Shown here: one piece after another, positions 30,131 through 40,620 of the stretch | Layout of the letters: every line of letters starts with the position of its first letter | How positions within the stretch are numbered: the first letter of the stretch is position 1 | Assembly: GCA_027214125.1 (NCBI GenBank) | Contig: JAPWHF010000004.1 | Span: 97,767-161,766, forward strand | DNA length: 64,000 nt | Direction of reading: 5' to 3' | Source: Zoogloeaceae bacterium G21618-S1 | Lineage (GTDB): Bacteria; Pseudomonadota; Gammaproteobacteria; Burkholderiales; Rhodocyclaceae | The notes under the pieces: model-generated | Database searches by the model: none | Told to the model about the DNA's origin: nothing | What the model saw: only the letters and a program-made list of their open reading frames with translations | Position numbers and translations under genes: made by a program

Positions 30131-31456
30131 ATGACGCAAACCGAAACAGCCGCCAACCCAGGAACGGTACTCTTCGTAGACGACGAGCCCAATATCCTGA
30201 ACGCACTCAAACGCCTGTTCCGCCCCACCGGCTTGCGCGTACTCACCGCCCCTGGCGGCCAGGAAGGGCTGAATCTGCTCGACGCCGAAACCGTCGATGT
30301 CGTCGTCTCGGACATGCGCATGCCTCAAATGGACGGCGCCGCCTTTCTGAAAGCCGTTCGCGAACGTCACCCCGGCGTCGAACGCATCTTGCTGACCGGC
30401 TTTGCCGACATGGAATCGACCGTCTCGGCGGTCAACGACGGCGGCATTTCGCGCTATCTGAACAAGCCTTGGAAAGACCACGAGATCCTGACCACGGTAA
30501 AAGACGCGGTCGACCGCCGACGCCTGCAGGCGGAAGTGGCGCGACTGCACGCACTCACCGCCGAGCAGAACACCCAGCTCAAGACCATGAACACCGAGCT
30601 GGAAACGCGCGTGCTGGCGCGCACCCGCGATCTGCAAACCGCGATCGGCAAGATCAAGGAAGCCAACGAGTCGCTCAAGCAGAACTTCCTCACCACGGTG
30701 CGAGTGTTCAGCGATCTGGTCGAGATGCGTAGCGGCCACATGGCCGGACACAGCCGCCGGGTTGCCCAGCACGCCCGTTCGCTGGCCAAAGCGGCGGGTC
30801 TGGACGAGGTCACCACGCAAAACATCATGCTCGCCGGTCTGCTGCACGACATCGGCAAGATCGGTCTGCCCGACGAGTTGCTCGGCAAACCCTACAACAG
30901 CTTCAAGGCGGACGAGCGCAGTCTGTATATCCGGCATGCCGAGCGCGGTGAAGCCGCGCTGACCGCCGTCAGCCAGCTCAAGGCCGTGTGCAAACTGGTC
31001 CGCCACCATCATGAGATGTGGGACGGCTCCGGCTTCCCGGACAACCTGGTCGGCCTGGCCATTCCGATCGGGGCACAGATTCTGGCCATCGCCAACGACT
31101 ACGACGGACTGATGCAAGGCCAGCTGACCGCCCGCCCGCTGCCCGCCCGCGAAGCCCTGGTCTACATCTCGCAAAATGCCGGCAAACGCTACAACCCCGA
31201 ACTGGCCAACACCTTCGTCCGGATGCTGTCTGAAGCCAGCGGCCGGCGCGCCGACGGCATCAGCTTGCGGCCAGGCATGCTCAAGCAAGGCATGCGCCTG
31301 GCGCAGGATCTTCTGCATCCTGACGGCTACCTGCTCTTGCCCAAAGGGCATGTTTGCGACGAAGATAGCATCCTCCAGCTGCGCCGTCTGGAAACCTCCA
31401 GCGGCCGCAACATCAATGTGCAAGTGGAGGACAGCCCGCGGGGAACGTCATCATGA
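30131..31456 (+). CDS. Response regulator with HD-GYP c-di-GMP phosphodiesterase domain (GFP variant)
   Basis: A 441-residue RpfG-like protein. The receiver holds Asp61 in VVSDMRMP, a coiled linker covers about 135-190, and an HD-GYP domain follows. The metal-site HD pair is His239-Asp240 in GLLHDIGKIG. The hallmark motif reads GFP at 301-303 (HHHEMWDGSGFPD) instead of GYP, while the surrounding ligands are kept, so c-di-GMP hydrolysis is likely but altered partner binding is possible. The ATG at 30131 is preferred over a TTG further upstream. It leads a four-gene overlapping operon with a second receiver protein, an HDOD protein and a histidine kinase. Confidence 0.92.
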   Translation: MTQTETAANPGTVLFVDDEPNILNALKRLFRPTGLRVLTAPGGQEGLNLLDAETVDVVVSDMRMPQMDGAAFLKAVRERHPGVERILLTGFADMESTVSAVNDGGISRYLNKPWKDHEILTTVKDAVDRRRLQAEVARLHALTAEQNTQLKTMNTELETRVLARTRDLQTAIGKIKEANESLKQNFLTTVRVFSDLVEMRSGHMAGHSRRVAQHARSLAKAAGLDEVTTQNIMLAGLLHDIGKIGLPDELLGKPYNSFKADERSLYIRHAERGEAALTAVSQLKAVCKLVRHHHEMWDGSGFPDNLVGLAIPIGAQILAIANDYDGLMQGQLTARPLPAREALVYISQNAGKRYNPELANTFVRMLSEASGRRADGISLRPGMLKQGMRLAQDLLHPDGYLLLPKGHVCDEDSILQLRRLETSSGRNINVQVEDSPRGTSS

Positions 31457-32253
31457 CCGACGCAGCGACGCATCAACCCACCCTCTTGCTGGTTGACGAC
31501 GAGCAGAACATCCTCTCGGCGTTGCGGCGACTGCTGCGCGCCGAGGGCTATCGCATCCTCACCGCCAACTGCGGCACCGAGGCCATCGAACTGCTCAAGA
31601 CCGAAACCGTCGATGTGGTGATGTCCGACCAGCGCATGCCGGGCATGGCCGGCGTCGATTTGCTGCGCATCGCCAAAGAGATGCAACCCGAGTGCGTTCG
31701 CATCGTCCTGTCGGGCTACACCGAATTGCAGGCCGTCACCTCAGCCATCAACGACGGGGCCATTTACAAGTTCCTCTGCAAGCCGTGGGACGACGCGAAC
31801 CTCAAGGCCAACATCGCGGAGGCCTTCGTTCGCCGCCGGCTGGCTGACGAAAACCGCCGGCTGACGCAGGAACTTGAAATCAAGAACACCCAGCTTCAAA
31901 CCCTGCTGGCCGAGCGTTCTGACCAGGTTCAGATTCGCTCCGAAGCGCTCGGTGTCTTCCACGAAGTCCTCGAAGCGCTGCCGGTCGGCGTGATCGGTGT
32001 CGACGACGAGGGCGTAATCGCCTTTTGCAACAGTGCCGCTATCGCCCAGCTCAATGGCCATCCCATCGGTCTGGGAATGACTGCCAGCGCCGCGCTCCCG
32101 GCCGAATTGCTCGACGAGGTCGACAGTATCGAACTCGGCGGCAAGCGCCACCTGGTTTCACGCACCCAGCTCGGTCAGCGTTCAACCAGCCGCGGCTATT
32201 TGCTGACCCTGCTCGATACCGCGGCTTTTCGCGCTGGCGAAGGAGGCGCCTGA
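31453..32253 (+). CDS. Response regulator with C-terminal PAS-like domain
   Basis: A 266-residue protein. The N-terminal receiver is closely similar to that of the preceding gene, with Asp59 in VVMSDQRMPG. A coiled segment covers about 130-165, and a C-terminal PAS-like fold follows (VLEALPVGVIGVDDEGVIAF). There is no DNA-binding or enzymatic output domain, so it probably acts by protein contact, for instance as a phosphate relay or scaffold. The ATG overlaps the HD-GYP gene by four bases. Receiver duplication within the operon is apparent. Confidence 0.9.
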   Translation: MTDAATHQPTLLLVDDEQNILSALRRLLRAEGYRILTANCGTEAIELLKTETVDVVMSDQRMPGMAGVDLLRIAKEMQPECVRIVLSGYTELQAVTSAINDGAIYKFLCKPWDDANLKANIAEAFVRRRLADENRRLTQELEIKNTQLQTLLAERSDQVQIRSEALGVFHEVLEALPVGVIGVDDEGVIAFCNSAAIAQLNGHPIGLGMTASAALPAELLDEVDSIELGGKRHLVSRTQLGQRSTSRGYLLTLLDTAAFRAGEGGA

Positions 32254-32256
32254 GCC

Positions 32257-33085
32257 ATGCCGCAGAACGCCGAGCAAATCGTTCAGAACGCCGAACAGCT
32301 CCCGCCGCCGCCCAAAGTCATGACGGACCTGCTGACACTGTTTGCGCGCGCCGACGTCGACGCCCGCCGCATCGCCGACATCATTGCCGCCGACATGACG
32401 CTCAGTTTGCGCACGCTCAAGGTGGCCAATTCACCTTTCTATGGTCTCAGCAAGCGCGTCGCCACCGTCCACGAAGCCACCGCCATCCTCGGCTTCCGGG
32501 CCCTGCGCATGCTGGTTCTTGCAGTCGGCTCGGCCCAGCTGATGCAGCTGCCGCCGGCGCTGCGCGCCTCGATGGGTCAGTTGCTGCGGCACAGCACCCG
32601 GTGTGCCATGCTCGCCCGGCTGCTCGCCGAAACGACCGGCTACGCCGCCGAAGAAGCCTTTACCGCCGGCATTCTCCATGACGTCGGCAAGATCGTGCTG
32701 GCCCAGGCCACTCCCATCCAGTTACCCGAACACGGCGCAGACGCCGACTGGATCATCCGTAGCGACGTAAGCGCCGAGCGCGCCGCCTTTGGTACCGACC
32801 ACGCCGAACTCGGCCAGATTCTGCTCCGTCGCTGGAAGTTTCCGGACGCCCTGTGCGAAGCCGCCGGACGCCACCATGAATCGACCGAGCCCCTCCCGGC
32901 CCTATGCGCATTGGTCGGGTTGGCAGACCGGTTGGCAGACACCGAGATCGACAACGACGACTTTCCCCCGGCCGCACTGGCGCCCTGGATTTCCCGCGCC
33001 ATGGGCGACGTCGCCCTGCCGGCCTCCAATACGCTGCTCACCGTGATCGCCGAGGCGGATGCGCTCGCCCGGGTGCTAGAAGCCG

Positions 33086-33093
<8 letters not shown>
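32257..33093 (+). CDS. HDOD domain signalling protein
   Basis: A 278-residue protein that is nearly all HDOD domain, a non-catalytic relative of HD hydrolases used in bacterial signalling. PPPPKVMTDLL opens the domain. VANSPFYG near 56 and ILHDVGK near 138 are typical. It starts three bases after the receiver gene and its end overlaps the kinase gene by eight bases, so it is produced in the same complex or pathway. No output can be assigned from sequence. Confidence 0.9.
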
Positions 33094-34912
<1,819 letters not shown>

Positions 34913-34996
34913 CCCGCTTGCTCAACGCCATCGTGCGGCGGAGCCCCCCCACAAAGCGAAGTCGAACAGGCGCCCCGCCGGACGCCGTGAAACCGC

Positions 34997-35320
34997 TCAG
35001 AAGCCAAACCCCTTGCGCAAGCCAAGCAGCACGCCCATGCCGATGATGAACGGCAGCCACGGATTCTTCCAGCGCAAGGCCACCACCAGCACCGCGATGG
35101 CCGCCGCAAACTTGGGATTGAAGGGTTGCAGCGCCCCCTCGACCACGAACACCCCCGGCGCCACGATGGCGGCCAGCGCCGCCGCCGGCGCATAGCGCAG
35201 CGCACCCAGCACCGCCGGCGGCAGGCTGGCACGCTGACCGAGCACGATGAAGCTGCCGCGCGGAAAATGCGTGGCCATCGACACCAGCGCAAAACTGATC
35301 CACAACCAGATACCGTCCAT
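34997..35320 (-). CDS. azlD: AzlD family branched-chain amino acid exporter subunit
   Basis: A 107-residue membrane protein with about four helices, the small partner of AzlC in export of branched-chain amino acids or analogues. The family features THFPRGSFIVLGQRASLPPAVLGALRYAPAAALAA are present. The frame extends much further upstream, but the ATG at 35320 (TGATG, overlapping the azlC stop by one base) yields the normal AzlD length. It is coupled to azlC. Confidence 0.9.
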   Translation of the reverse strand: MDGIWLWISFALVSMATHFPRGSFIVLGQRASLPPAVLGALRYAPAAALAAIVAPGVFVVEGALQPFNPKFAAAIAVLVVALRWKNPWLPFIIGMGVLLGLRKGFGF

Positions 35321-36027
35321 CACGTCTCCTTCTTGTGCTCGGCCATGGCCCGGCTGGCCGCAAAGCCCGCCACGATGCCGAGCACGATCGCCACGATGAC
35401 GCCCAGCTTGAGCGGCATGTCGCGCAGCAGCACCGAGGCCACCCCGCCGACCAGCGCCGCCACCAGCATCGAGCGGTTTTTCGACAGCGGCACGAGGATC
35501 ACCATCAGCGCGATGGTCGCCATGAACTCCAGCGACCAGCCCTGCGGCAGCGCACCGGCCCCCAACACGCCGGTCAGTACAAAGCTCTGCCACAACAGCC
35601 AGCCCCACAGCGACGGAGCAACGAAATAGCCAAAGCGCCAGTGCCGGTCATGCACCGTCAGCATGCGCTCGGTGCACAAGGCGAAGACGCCATCGATCAG
35701 CAAATAGCCGGAGGGGATGCGCAGCCGCAGCGGCATGCCGCGAAACCCTCTCGCGATCGCCGCGCTGAAAATCAGGAAGCGCAGGTTGAGCGCCAGCGCC
35801 GTCAGGCCGATCAGCCACAGCGGCGCGCCGGCGACGATCAGCGGCAAGGTGGCGATCTGCGCCACGCCGGCATAGACCATCAGGTTCATGCCCATCGCCT
35901 CGACCACGTTCAGCCCGGCCGAGGTCAGCGCCACGCCGGTCACCAGGGCCCACGGAATCAGGCCGATCGACAGTGGCAGGAAAATACGGAATCCGGAGCG
36001 GGCGCCGGCCAGAAAGCGGCGATTCAT
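35320..36027 (-). CDS. azlC: AzlC family branched-chain amino acid exporter subunit
   Basis: A 235-residue inner-membrane protein with about seven helices. RSGFRIFLPLSIGLIPWALVTG at the N-terminus and the central NLRFLIFSAAIAR are characteristic AzlC segments. With AzlD it exports branched-chain amino acids or related toxic analogues, driven by the proton-motive force. It is the middle gene of a three-gene minus-strand unit, following an unknown gene by three bases and overlapping azlD. Confidence 0.93.
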   Translation of the reverse strand: MNRRFLAGARSGFRIFLPLSIGLIPWALVTGVALTSAGLNVVEAMGMNLMVYAGVAQIATLPLIVAGAPLWLIGLTALALNLRFLIFSAAIARGFRGMPLRLRIPSGYLLIDGVFALCTERMLTVHDRHWRFGYFVAPSLWGWLLWQSFVLTGVLGAGALPQGWSLEFMATIALMVILVPLSKNRSMLVAALVGGVASVLLRDMPLKLGVIVAIVLGIVAGFAASRAMAEHKKET

Positions 36028-36030
36028 CGA

Positions 36031-36945
36031 TTAGCCTGCCACGCCCGGCGCCAGCCACACGCCGCCATCCTCGGCGCGGCGCAACTGCAGGCCGAGACTG
36101 CCGAACACCGCCTGCAGTGTGTGCTGGATCTCGCTGCGCGCCGATTCAATCGCAGCGGCCTCACTGGCGTGGAACAGCGCATCAAGCTGACGCTCGAGTG
36201 CGACCCAATGCGATCCAAAAAAGCTCGCCTCGATCGCCGCCGCCATCTCGGGACTAATAGCATCCACCGACCGCTCCAGCCCGGCGAGATAGCCCTGCAC
36301 ATGCGCCGCAGTCTGCGTCAGATGTGCGATACGACCAAGGCTGCGCACAAACAGTCCGTCCAGATCGGTAGCGCCCGTCGCCACGTCATCGGCCGTCGCC
36401 CCGGGCAGCGCGTCGACCACATCCAGCAAATGCTTGAGCATCAGATCGGCCTCATTGGGCAGCGACCAGACTGTACGCCGGCTCACCGCGTACTCGCCGC
36501 GCATGGCTTCGACCACCGGTCGCAGCTGGCTGTCGAACACCGAATCGCTCCAGGCCCCCAGCCCCGCCTGGCCGGCTGCCAGCGCGTCCAGATGCAGGCG
36601 AACGCGCCACAATTCGCCATGCAGCATGTGCACGAAACGCGCCATGGCATCGACCTCACTGCCCAGCGCGGCCACCACCTGCGCGCCTTCGAGCACCAGC
36701 ACCGGGCCGGATTCGAGATACAGCGTGCGCGCCACGGTAGGCACAATCGACCCTGCCGGCGCCGGCGGCTCACCGAGCGATACCAGCGCCGCGGGGAAGT
36801 CGTCAGCCACTACGATCTGCTCAAGCACGCCATCAAGCGCACTGTCGCGCTCGCAGATGCGCCGCGCCAACTCCTTGAGCACGATCTCGATCGTAGGCCC
36901 CACGGCCTCGATCTTCTCTCCCCGACAGGCCACTCGCATGATCAC
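36031..36945 (-). CDS. Hypothetical protein linked to azlCD
   Basis: A roughly 304-residue soluble, mainly helical protein with no recognised domain, signal peptide or membrane segment. A GTG start at 36945 has GGAG eight bases before it; the alternative ATG at 36939 is six bases downstream. The protein is acidic and rich in alanine and leucine. The central part (MARFVHMLHGELWRVRLHLDAL) looks like an amphipathic helix. It ends three bases before azlC, implying a shared message. The function is unknown; a regulatory or substrate-handling role for the exporter is only a positional guess. Confidence 0.75.
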   Translation of the reverse strand: MIMRVACRGEKIEAVGPTIEIVLKELARRICERDSALDGVLEQIVVADDFPAALVSLGEPPAPAGSIVPTVARTLYLESGPVLVLEGAQVVAALGSEVDAMARFVHMLHGELWRVRLHLDALAAGQAGLGAWSDSVFDSQLRPVVEAMRGEYAVSRRTVWSLPNEADLMLKHLLDVVDALPGATADDVATGATDLDGLFVRSLGRIAHLTQTAAHVQGYLAGLERSVDAISPEMAAAIEASFFGSHWVALERQLDALFHASEAAAIESARSEIQHTLQAVFGSLGLQLRRAEDGGVWLAPGVAG

Positions 36946-37204
36946 CAGCCACTCTCCTCGTCTCGCCGACACGAATCGGCAGTATTTCAGCATTTTAACC
37001 ACTCGCCCGCGCTTTGCCCCGCCACGCCGGTGTCAGCTTTGCCACGGCATTGGGTCTTGATTTTTTCCTCGCCATACGCTCCGTCTCTGCCCGCGACCGA
37101 GACACACACTTCCCGAGAATTCGCGAATCGTCACATGCGCCGGGTGGTCTCGCACGCAGACGCAAGGCACAATCAGGCTTCTTTCCGCTCGACATCCCTC
37201 AGCC

Positions 37205-38284
37205 ATGCGACTCGCCCTCAAGGCCGAAACCCCCATTTTCATCGCCGGCGCCATCCTCGGCCTCGGCATTGTCCTCGAACACGCTGCGGTCACGCACGGC
37301 GGTCTGATGCTGTGGGGATTGCTCGGACTCATCCTCGCCGCCATCATCGGCGTCGCCTTCCGCATCAGCCACCACGCCGAAGTGCTGGCAGTGCGCTGGG
37401 GCGAGCCCTACGGCACACTGGTGCTCACACTGGCGGCGGTGTCGGTCGAGGTGGTCATTCTGGTGGTGTTGCTGCAAGGCGCCCCCAACCCCACACTGGC
37501 GCGCGACACCGTGTTCGCCGCGCTGATGCTCGACATCAACGGCATCCTCGGCATCGCCGCCATCATCGGCGGCCTCAAACACGGCACCACCCGCTACAAC
37601 CTCGACTCCGCCAACTCCTTCATGGCCATGCTGATCGTCGCCATCGGCATCGGCATGTTCATCCCCGACTTCGTGCCGGACAAACACTGGAAGGCCTACT
37701 CGCTGTTCAGCGTCGGCACCATGGTGCTGATGTACGCCGCTTTTTTGCGCCTGCAAACGGTCGAGCACCGCACCTTTTTCGAACATGTCGCCGCCGTCGA
37801 CGACGAAGCCCACGACACCGCACACAGCCCCTCGTGGCTGCATGTAAGCGTCATGATCGGCGCCATCGTGCTGGTCGGTCTGCTCTCAGAAGTGCTGTCG
37901 GTGCTGCTTGATGCCGGCCTCGCCGGCAGCACGCTGCCCAAGAGCCTGCCCGCCGTGCTGGTGGCTCTGCTCTCGGCCAGCCCGGAGATTCTCACGGCCG
38001 CCCGCGCCGCCGCAGCCAACCGCATGCAAACCACGGTCAACATCGCACTGGGTGCCTCGCTGGCCACGGTGCTGCTGACGCTGCCGGTAATCGAAGCCAT
38101 TGCGCTCATCACCGACGAGCGCATCATCATGGCACTCACTCCGATGCAGGGCGGCATGCTGCTGCTGACCATGCTGGCCGTCATGAACAACCTGCACAAC
38201 GGCGAAACCAACGCCATCGAAGGCGTCAGCCATCTGGCGCTGTTCTTTGCCTTTGCCGGCTTGGTGGCCATCGGCTTGCTGTAG
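37205..38284 (+). CDS. chaA: Calcium/sodium:proton antiporter ChaA
   Basis: A 359-residue inner-membrane antiporter of the CaCA superfamily with about eleven helices. HHAEVLAVRWGEPYGTLVLTL and, near the end, ALLSASPEILTAA and GETNAIEGVSHLALFF align with the two alpha repeats of E. coli ChaA, which exports Ca2+, Na+ and K+ in exchange for protons. An acidic, histidine-containing loop (VDDEAHDTAHS) occurs mid-protein, as in ChaA. It is a single gene followed by the palindromic repeat copy B. Confidence 0.92.
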   Translation: MRLALKAETPIFIAGAILGLGIVLEHAAVTHGGLMLWGLLGLILAAIIGVAFRISHHAEVLAVRWGEPYGTLVLTLAAVSVEVVILVVLLQGAPNPTLARDTVFAALMLDINGILGIAAIIGGLKHGTTRYNLDSANSFMAMLIVAIGIGMFIPDFVPDKHWKAYSLFSVGTMVLMYAAFLRLQTVEHRTFFEHVAAVDDEAHDTAHSPSWLHVSVMIGAIVLVGLLSEVLSVLLDAGLAGSTLPKSLPAVLVALLSASPEILTAARAAAANRMQTTVNIALGASLATVLLTLPVIEAIALITDERIIMALTPMQGGMLLLTMLAVMNNLHNGETNAIEGVSHLALFFAFAGLVAIGLL

Positions 38285-38352
38285 GCAGCATCCGGCTGGT
38301 GCCGGGAGTGCACTTTGACCCGCTTTCGCGGGGCGTGGCTTCGGGGGGCGGA

Positions 38353-38889
38353 CGTCGGCCGGGTCTCGCCCCGGCAGGCGACTTACTTTCTTGCTTGTGC
38401 AAGAAAGCTAAGCAAAGAGGCACACCCCGCCGTCGTGGCCCTTCGGGCTTCCCTCCCTCCGCAAGTCCGGGGCGGGCAGCTTCGCGAACTCGCCCTGCGG
38501 GCTCAGACAGCGAAGCCGCTATTTCCGCCCCGCACTTGCTACGCTCGGCACGACAGAGGGGAATGGGGTGCCAACCGGCAACAGCGGGAACGATCGGAGG
38601 TTTTGTAGGGCGGGTTGAAACCCGCCCTACGATGCACCATCCGAACGGGCGACAGCGAACCCGAGCCGGTATGGCCCTCCCCTTCTGTACCGCCGAACGA
38701 AGCCCGGGGCCGGCGGGAATTGTCGTGTCGCGTGTCTGAGCCCGCAGGGCGAGTTTGCGACATGACCCGCCGGACGCGGGCGTAGCGAGGGCACCGGCGA
38801 AGCCGGCGGTACAGCGGGGGCGTTTTCTTGGTCACTTCTTTGTCGCGACAAAGAAGTGACTCGCCCGCCGGGGCGAGACCCGGCCAACG
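38353..38889 (-). repeat. Long palindromic repeat, copy B (inverted relative to copy A)
   Basis: A 537-base non-coding element homologous to 19913-20495 but in the opposite orientation. Terminal inverted repeats are 38353-38380 and 38862-38889 (two mismatches in 28). A 9-bp hairpin lies at 38386-38407, a 12-bp-stem central palindrome at 38605-38630 and a perfect 30-base palindrome at 38831-38860. Relative to copy A that 30-base palindrome has two substitutions in one arm, each matched by a compensating change in the other. It occupies most of the gene-free stretch 38285-38954; the flanks hold nothing else recognised. Confidence 0.9.
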
Positions 38890-38954
38890 AACTCCACCCG
38901 AAGGCAACAAAACCGAAGCGCCACGCGGCGCCTACAGACTTCACCACGTCAGAA

Positions 38955-39275
38955 CTAATTCCCGCAGGGATGCCGATCCGCCCCGCACTGGTCGAAATTG
39001 CCCAGCGGCCGGTCAAAGGTGTATTCGAGCGGCCGGCCGATCCATTCGTCGGCAGTCTCGCCCACCGACCCACTGGGCACGGTAAAGGGCAGCGCCAGCA
39101 CGAAGCCGACCGTGCCGATCACCGCACCGACAAAACCGAGCGGACGCACCACCACGAGATCGACCGCCATGTCGGTGGCCTTGTCGCCAGACACCGATGC
39201 GCCGGGCTCTTGCGCATGCACGGGGCTGGCGGCAAGCGTCGCCGCCAGCAACACGATCCGGCAATACGATTTCAT
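38955..39275 (-). CDS. Hypothetical exported membrane-associated protein
   Basis: A 106-residue protein with a signal peptide (residues 1-22, cut after HA), then a hydrophobic segment (GFVGAVIGTVGFVLALPF) and a conserved end (EWIGRPLEYTFDRPLGNFD). This small family is widespread in proteobacteria with no known function. A strong GGAGG seven bases before the ATG at 39275 fixes the start. It starts 23 bases after the DUF411 gene stop and so is the last gene of the metal/RND efflux operon. Two cysteines lie at the extreme C-terminus. Confidence 0.85.
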   Translation of the reverse strand: MKSYCRIVLLAATLAASPVHAQEPGASVSGDKATDMAVDLVVVRPLGFVGAVIGTVGFVLALPFTVPSGSVGETADEWIGRPLEYTFDRPLGNFDQCGADRHPCGN

Positions 39276-39298
39276 GGCAATGCCTCCTTCAGTCATGC

Positions 39299-39748
39299 TC
39301 AATGACGGGCAAACACCGCTTCACCACCATCGTCATTGAACTGCACCACATCATAGCGGTCCGGGATGCCGCCCTCCATGCCCGGCGAGCCCATCGGCAT
39401 GCCGGGCGCGGACAAGCCGCGCGCGCCGGCCGGCTGCTCGGCCAGCAGGCGCTTCACGTCGGCGGCCGGCACATGACCTTCAATCACGTACTTGCCGACC
39501 CGCGCCGTGTGGCATGAACTCATCGCCTCGGGCACACCGAGTTGCGCCTTGATGCCCGCCATGTCGCGGCTGGGCATTTCCTTGACCTTGAAACCCGCCT
39601 CGCGCATGTGATCGGCCCATTTGCTGCAGCAACCGCAGTTCGGATCCTTGTACATGGTGGCTTCGGGCAGTTCGGCCCAGGCCACCCCGGCACTCATCGA
39701 CACGGCGGCGGCCAGCGCCAGTTGGCGGAATAATTGCACGGTTTTCAT
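39299..39748 (-). CDS. DUF411 periplasmic metal-binding protein
   Basis: A 149-residue exported protein of the DUF411 family, found in copper and other metal resistance loci. A signal peptide ends near AWA (residue 25). The motif MYKDPNCGCC has Cys38, Cys40 and Cys41. SSCHTARVG (Cys79, His80), EGHVPA and GMPMGSPGMEG follow; the methionine-rich end is typical of copper sites. Mature protein would act in the periplasm. It lies 26 bases after the cytochrome gene in a six-gene operon with an RND pump. Confidence 0.9.
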   Translation of the reverse strand: MKTVQLFRQLALAAAVSMSAGVAWAELPEATMYKDPNCGCCSKWADHMREAGFKVKEMPSRDMAGIKAQLGVPEAMSSCHTARVGKYVIEGHVPAADVKRLLAEQPAGARGLSAPGMPMGSPGMEGGIPDRYDVVQFNDDGGEAVFARH

Positions 39749-39774
39749 CTCTTTTTCCTTTCCTGGGCAGGCGA

Positions 39775-40218
39775 TCAACGCCCACTCGCCTGGGGTTTGA
39801 ATCGTTCGGCACGCATTTGTTTCACCTCATCGGGCCATTGGTGCTCGATGTAGGCCAGCACGGCGCGAATCTCGTCGTCCGACAAGGTCTTGCCGAAGGC
39901 CGGCATGTCGCTTTGATAGCCCTCGGGCGCCAGCGGCGGCACGATGCCGTCGCGGGTCATCTGGAAGAGCATCTCCATCGGGTGATGCCAGGTGTGGCCA
40001 CTGGCGTCGTGCGGCGGCGCGGGCAGACGTCCGTCGGCCTTGCGCTCACGCCAGTTCGGCTGGCCCTCGCCATTTGCGCCATGACAGCTGGCGCACTGCG
40101 CAGCGTAGAGCGTCGCGCCCTGAGTCAGTGCAGCATCCGCCACGGCCGCAGTCGCCGGCGGGTCATCGCAGGCGACCAGCATGGCGCTGGCCAGCATGGC
40201 CAATCCAAGTGCTTTCAT
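39775..40218 (-). CDS. Monohaem cytochrome c lipoprotein
   Basis: A 147-residue lipoprotein (lipobox LVAC, Cys17) with one haem-binding CASCH at 42-46 and probable axial Met105 in SDMPAFG. It is an electron carrier facing the periplasm. The frame is open further upstream, but GGAG eight bases before the ATG at 40218 and the lipobox set the start. Its place between a small Cys-rich protein and a DUF411 protein suggests a redox role with metals, for example electron transfer during metal oxidation, but the partner is unknown. Confidence 0.9.
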   Translation of the reverse strand: MKALGLAMLASAMLVACDDPPATAAVADAALTQGATLYAAQCASCHGANGEGQPNWRERKADGRLPAPPHDASGHTWHHPMEMLFQMTRDGIVPPLAPEGYQSDMPAFGKTLSDDEIRAVLAYIEHQWPDEVKQMRAERFKPQASGR

Positions 40219-40280
40219 TCTGGGAACTCCTAAATCTCGATAGGGAATGCGGGGCAACATACGCCCCGACGGGATCGGAT

Positions 40281-40619
40281 TCAGGCGATGGCGATGGGTG
40301 GCCGGTCGTGACGGGAGACCGTGACCGACGCAAAACGGGGCATCGGCGCGGCGCTCAGCACATGCGCGCGAGCGCTCAGATCGGCACGCACGACCGGCAA
40401 GGCGAGGTGCATTGCGGCCGAGGCGCAATCGATTTGAGTGCAGTCACCGAGCAGCCCGTCGTCGGGACAACACGGCACGGCAGCCTCATCGCCCATATCG
40501 GCCATGGCGTGCGATGTGGCCGGCGCCTCCACGCAAGTACCGGCCCAGCCGGCCAGCGACGGCAGCGGGAGAGCCAGCATCAGTATCAGGATGACAAATC
40601 GGCGCCACATGGGCTGCAT
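40281..40619 (-). CDS. Small exported cysteine-rich protein of the efflux operon
   Basis: A 112-residue protein with a signal peptide (WRRFVILILMLALPLPSLAG) and a short cysteine cluster in the mature part (CVEA, PCCPDD, DCTQIDCAS), plus histidines and methionines. The start at 40619 is one base after the RND stop. Small Cys/His proteins of this type occur in metal-efflux operons, such as CzcI- or CopL-like products. A specific family was not recognised, so metal binding is inferred from residues and neighbours. Confidence 0.7.
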   Translation of the reverse strand: MQPMWRRFVILILMLALPLPSLAGWAGTCVEAPATSHAMADMGDEAAVPCCPDDGLLGDCTQIDCASAAMHLALPVVRADLSARAHVLSAAPMPRFASVTVSRHDRPPIAIA

Positions 40620-40620
40620 G

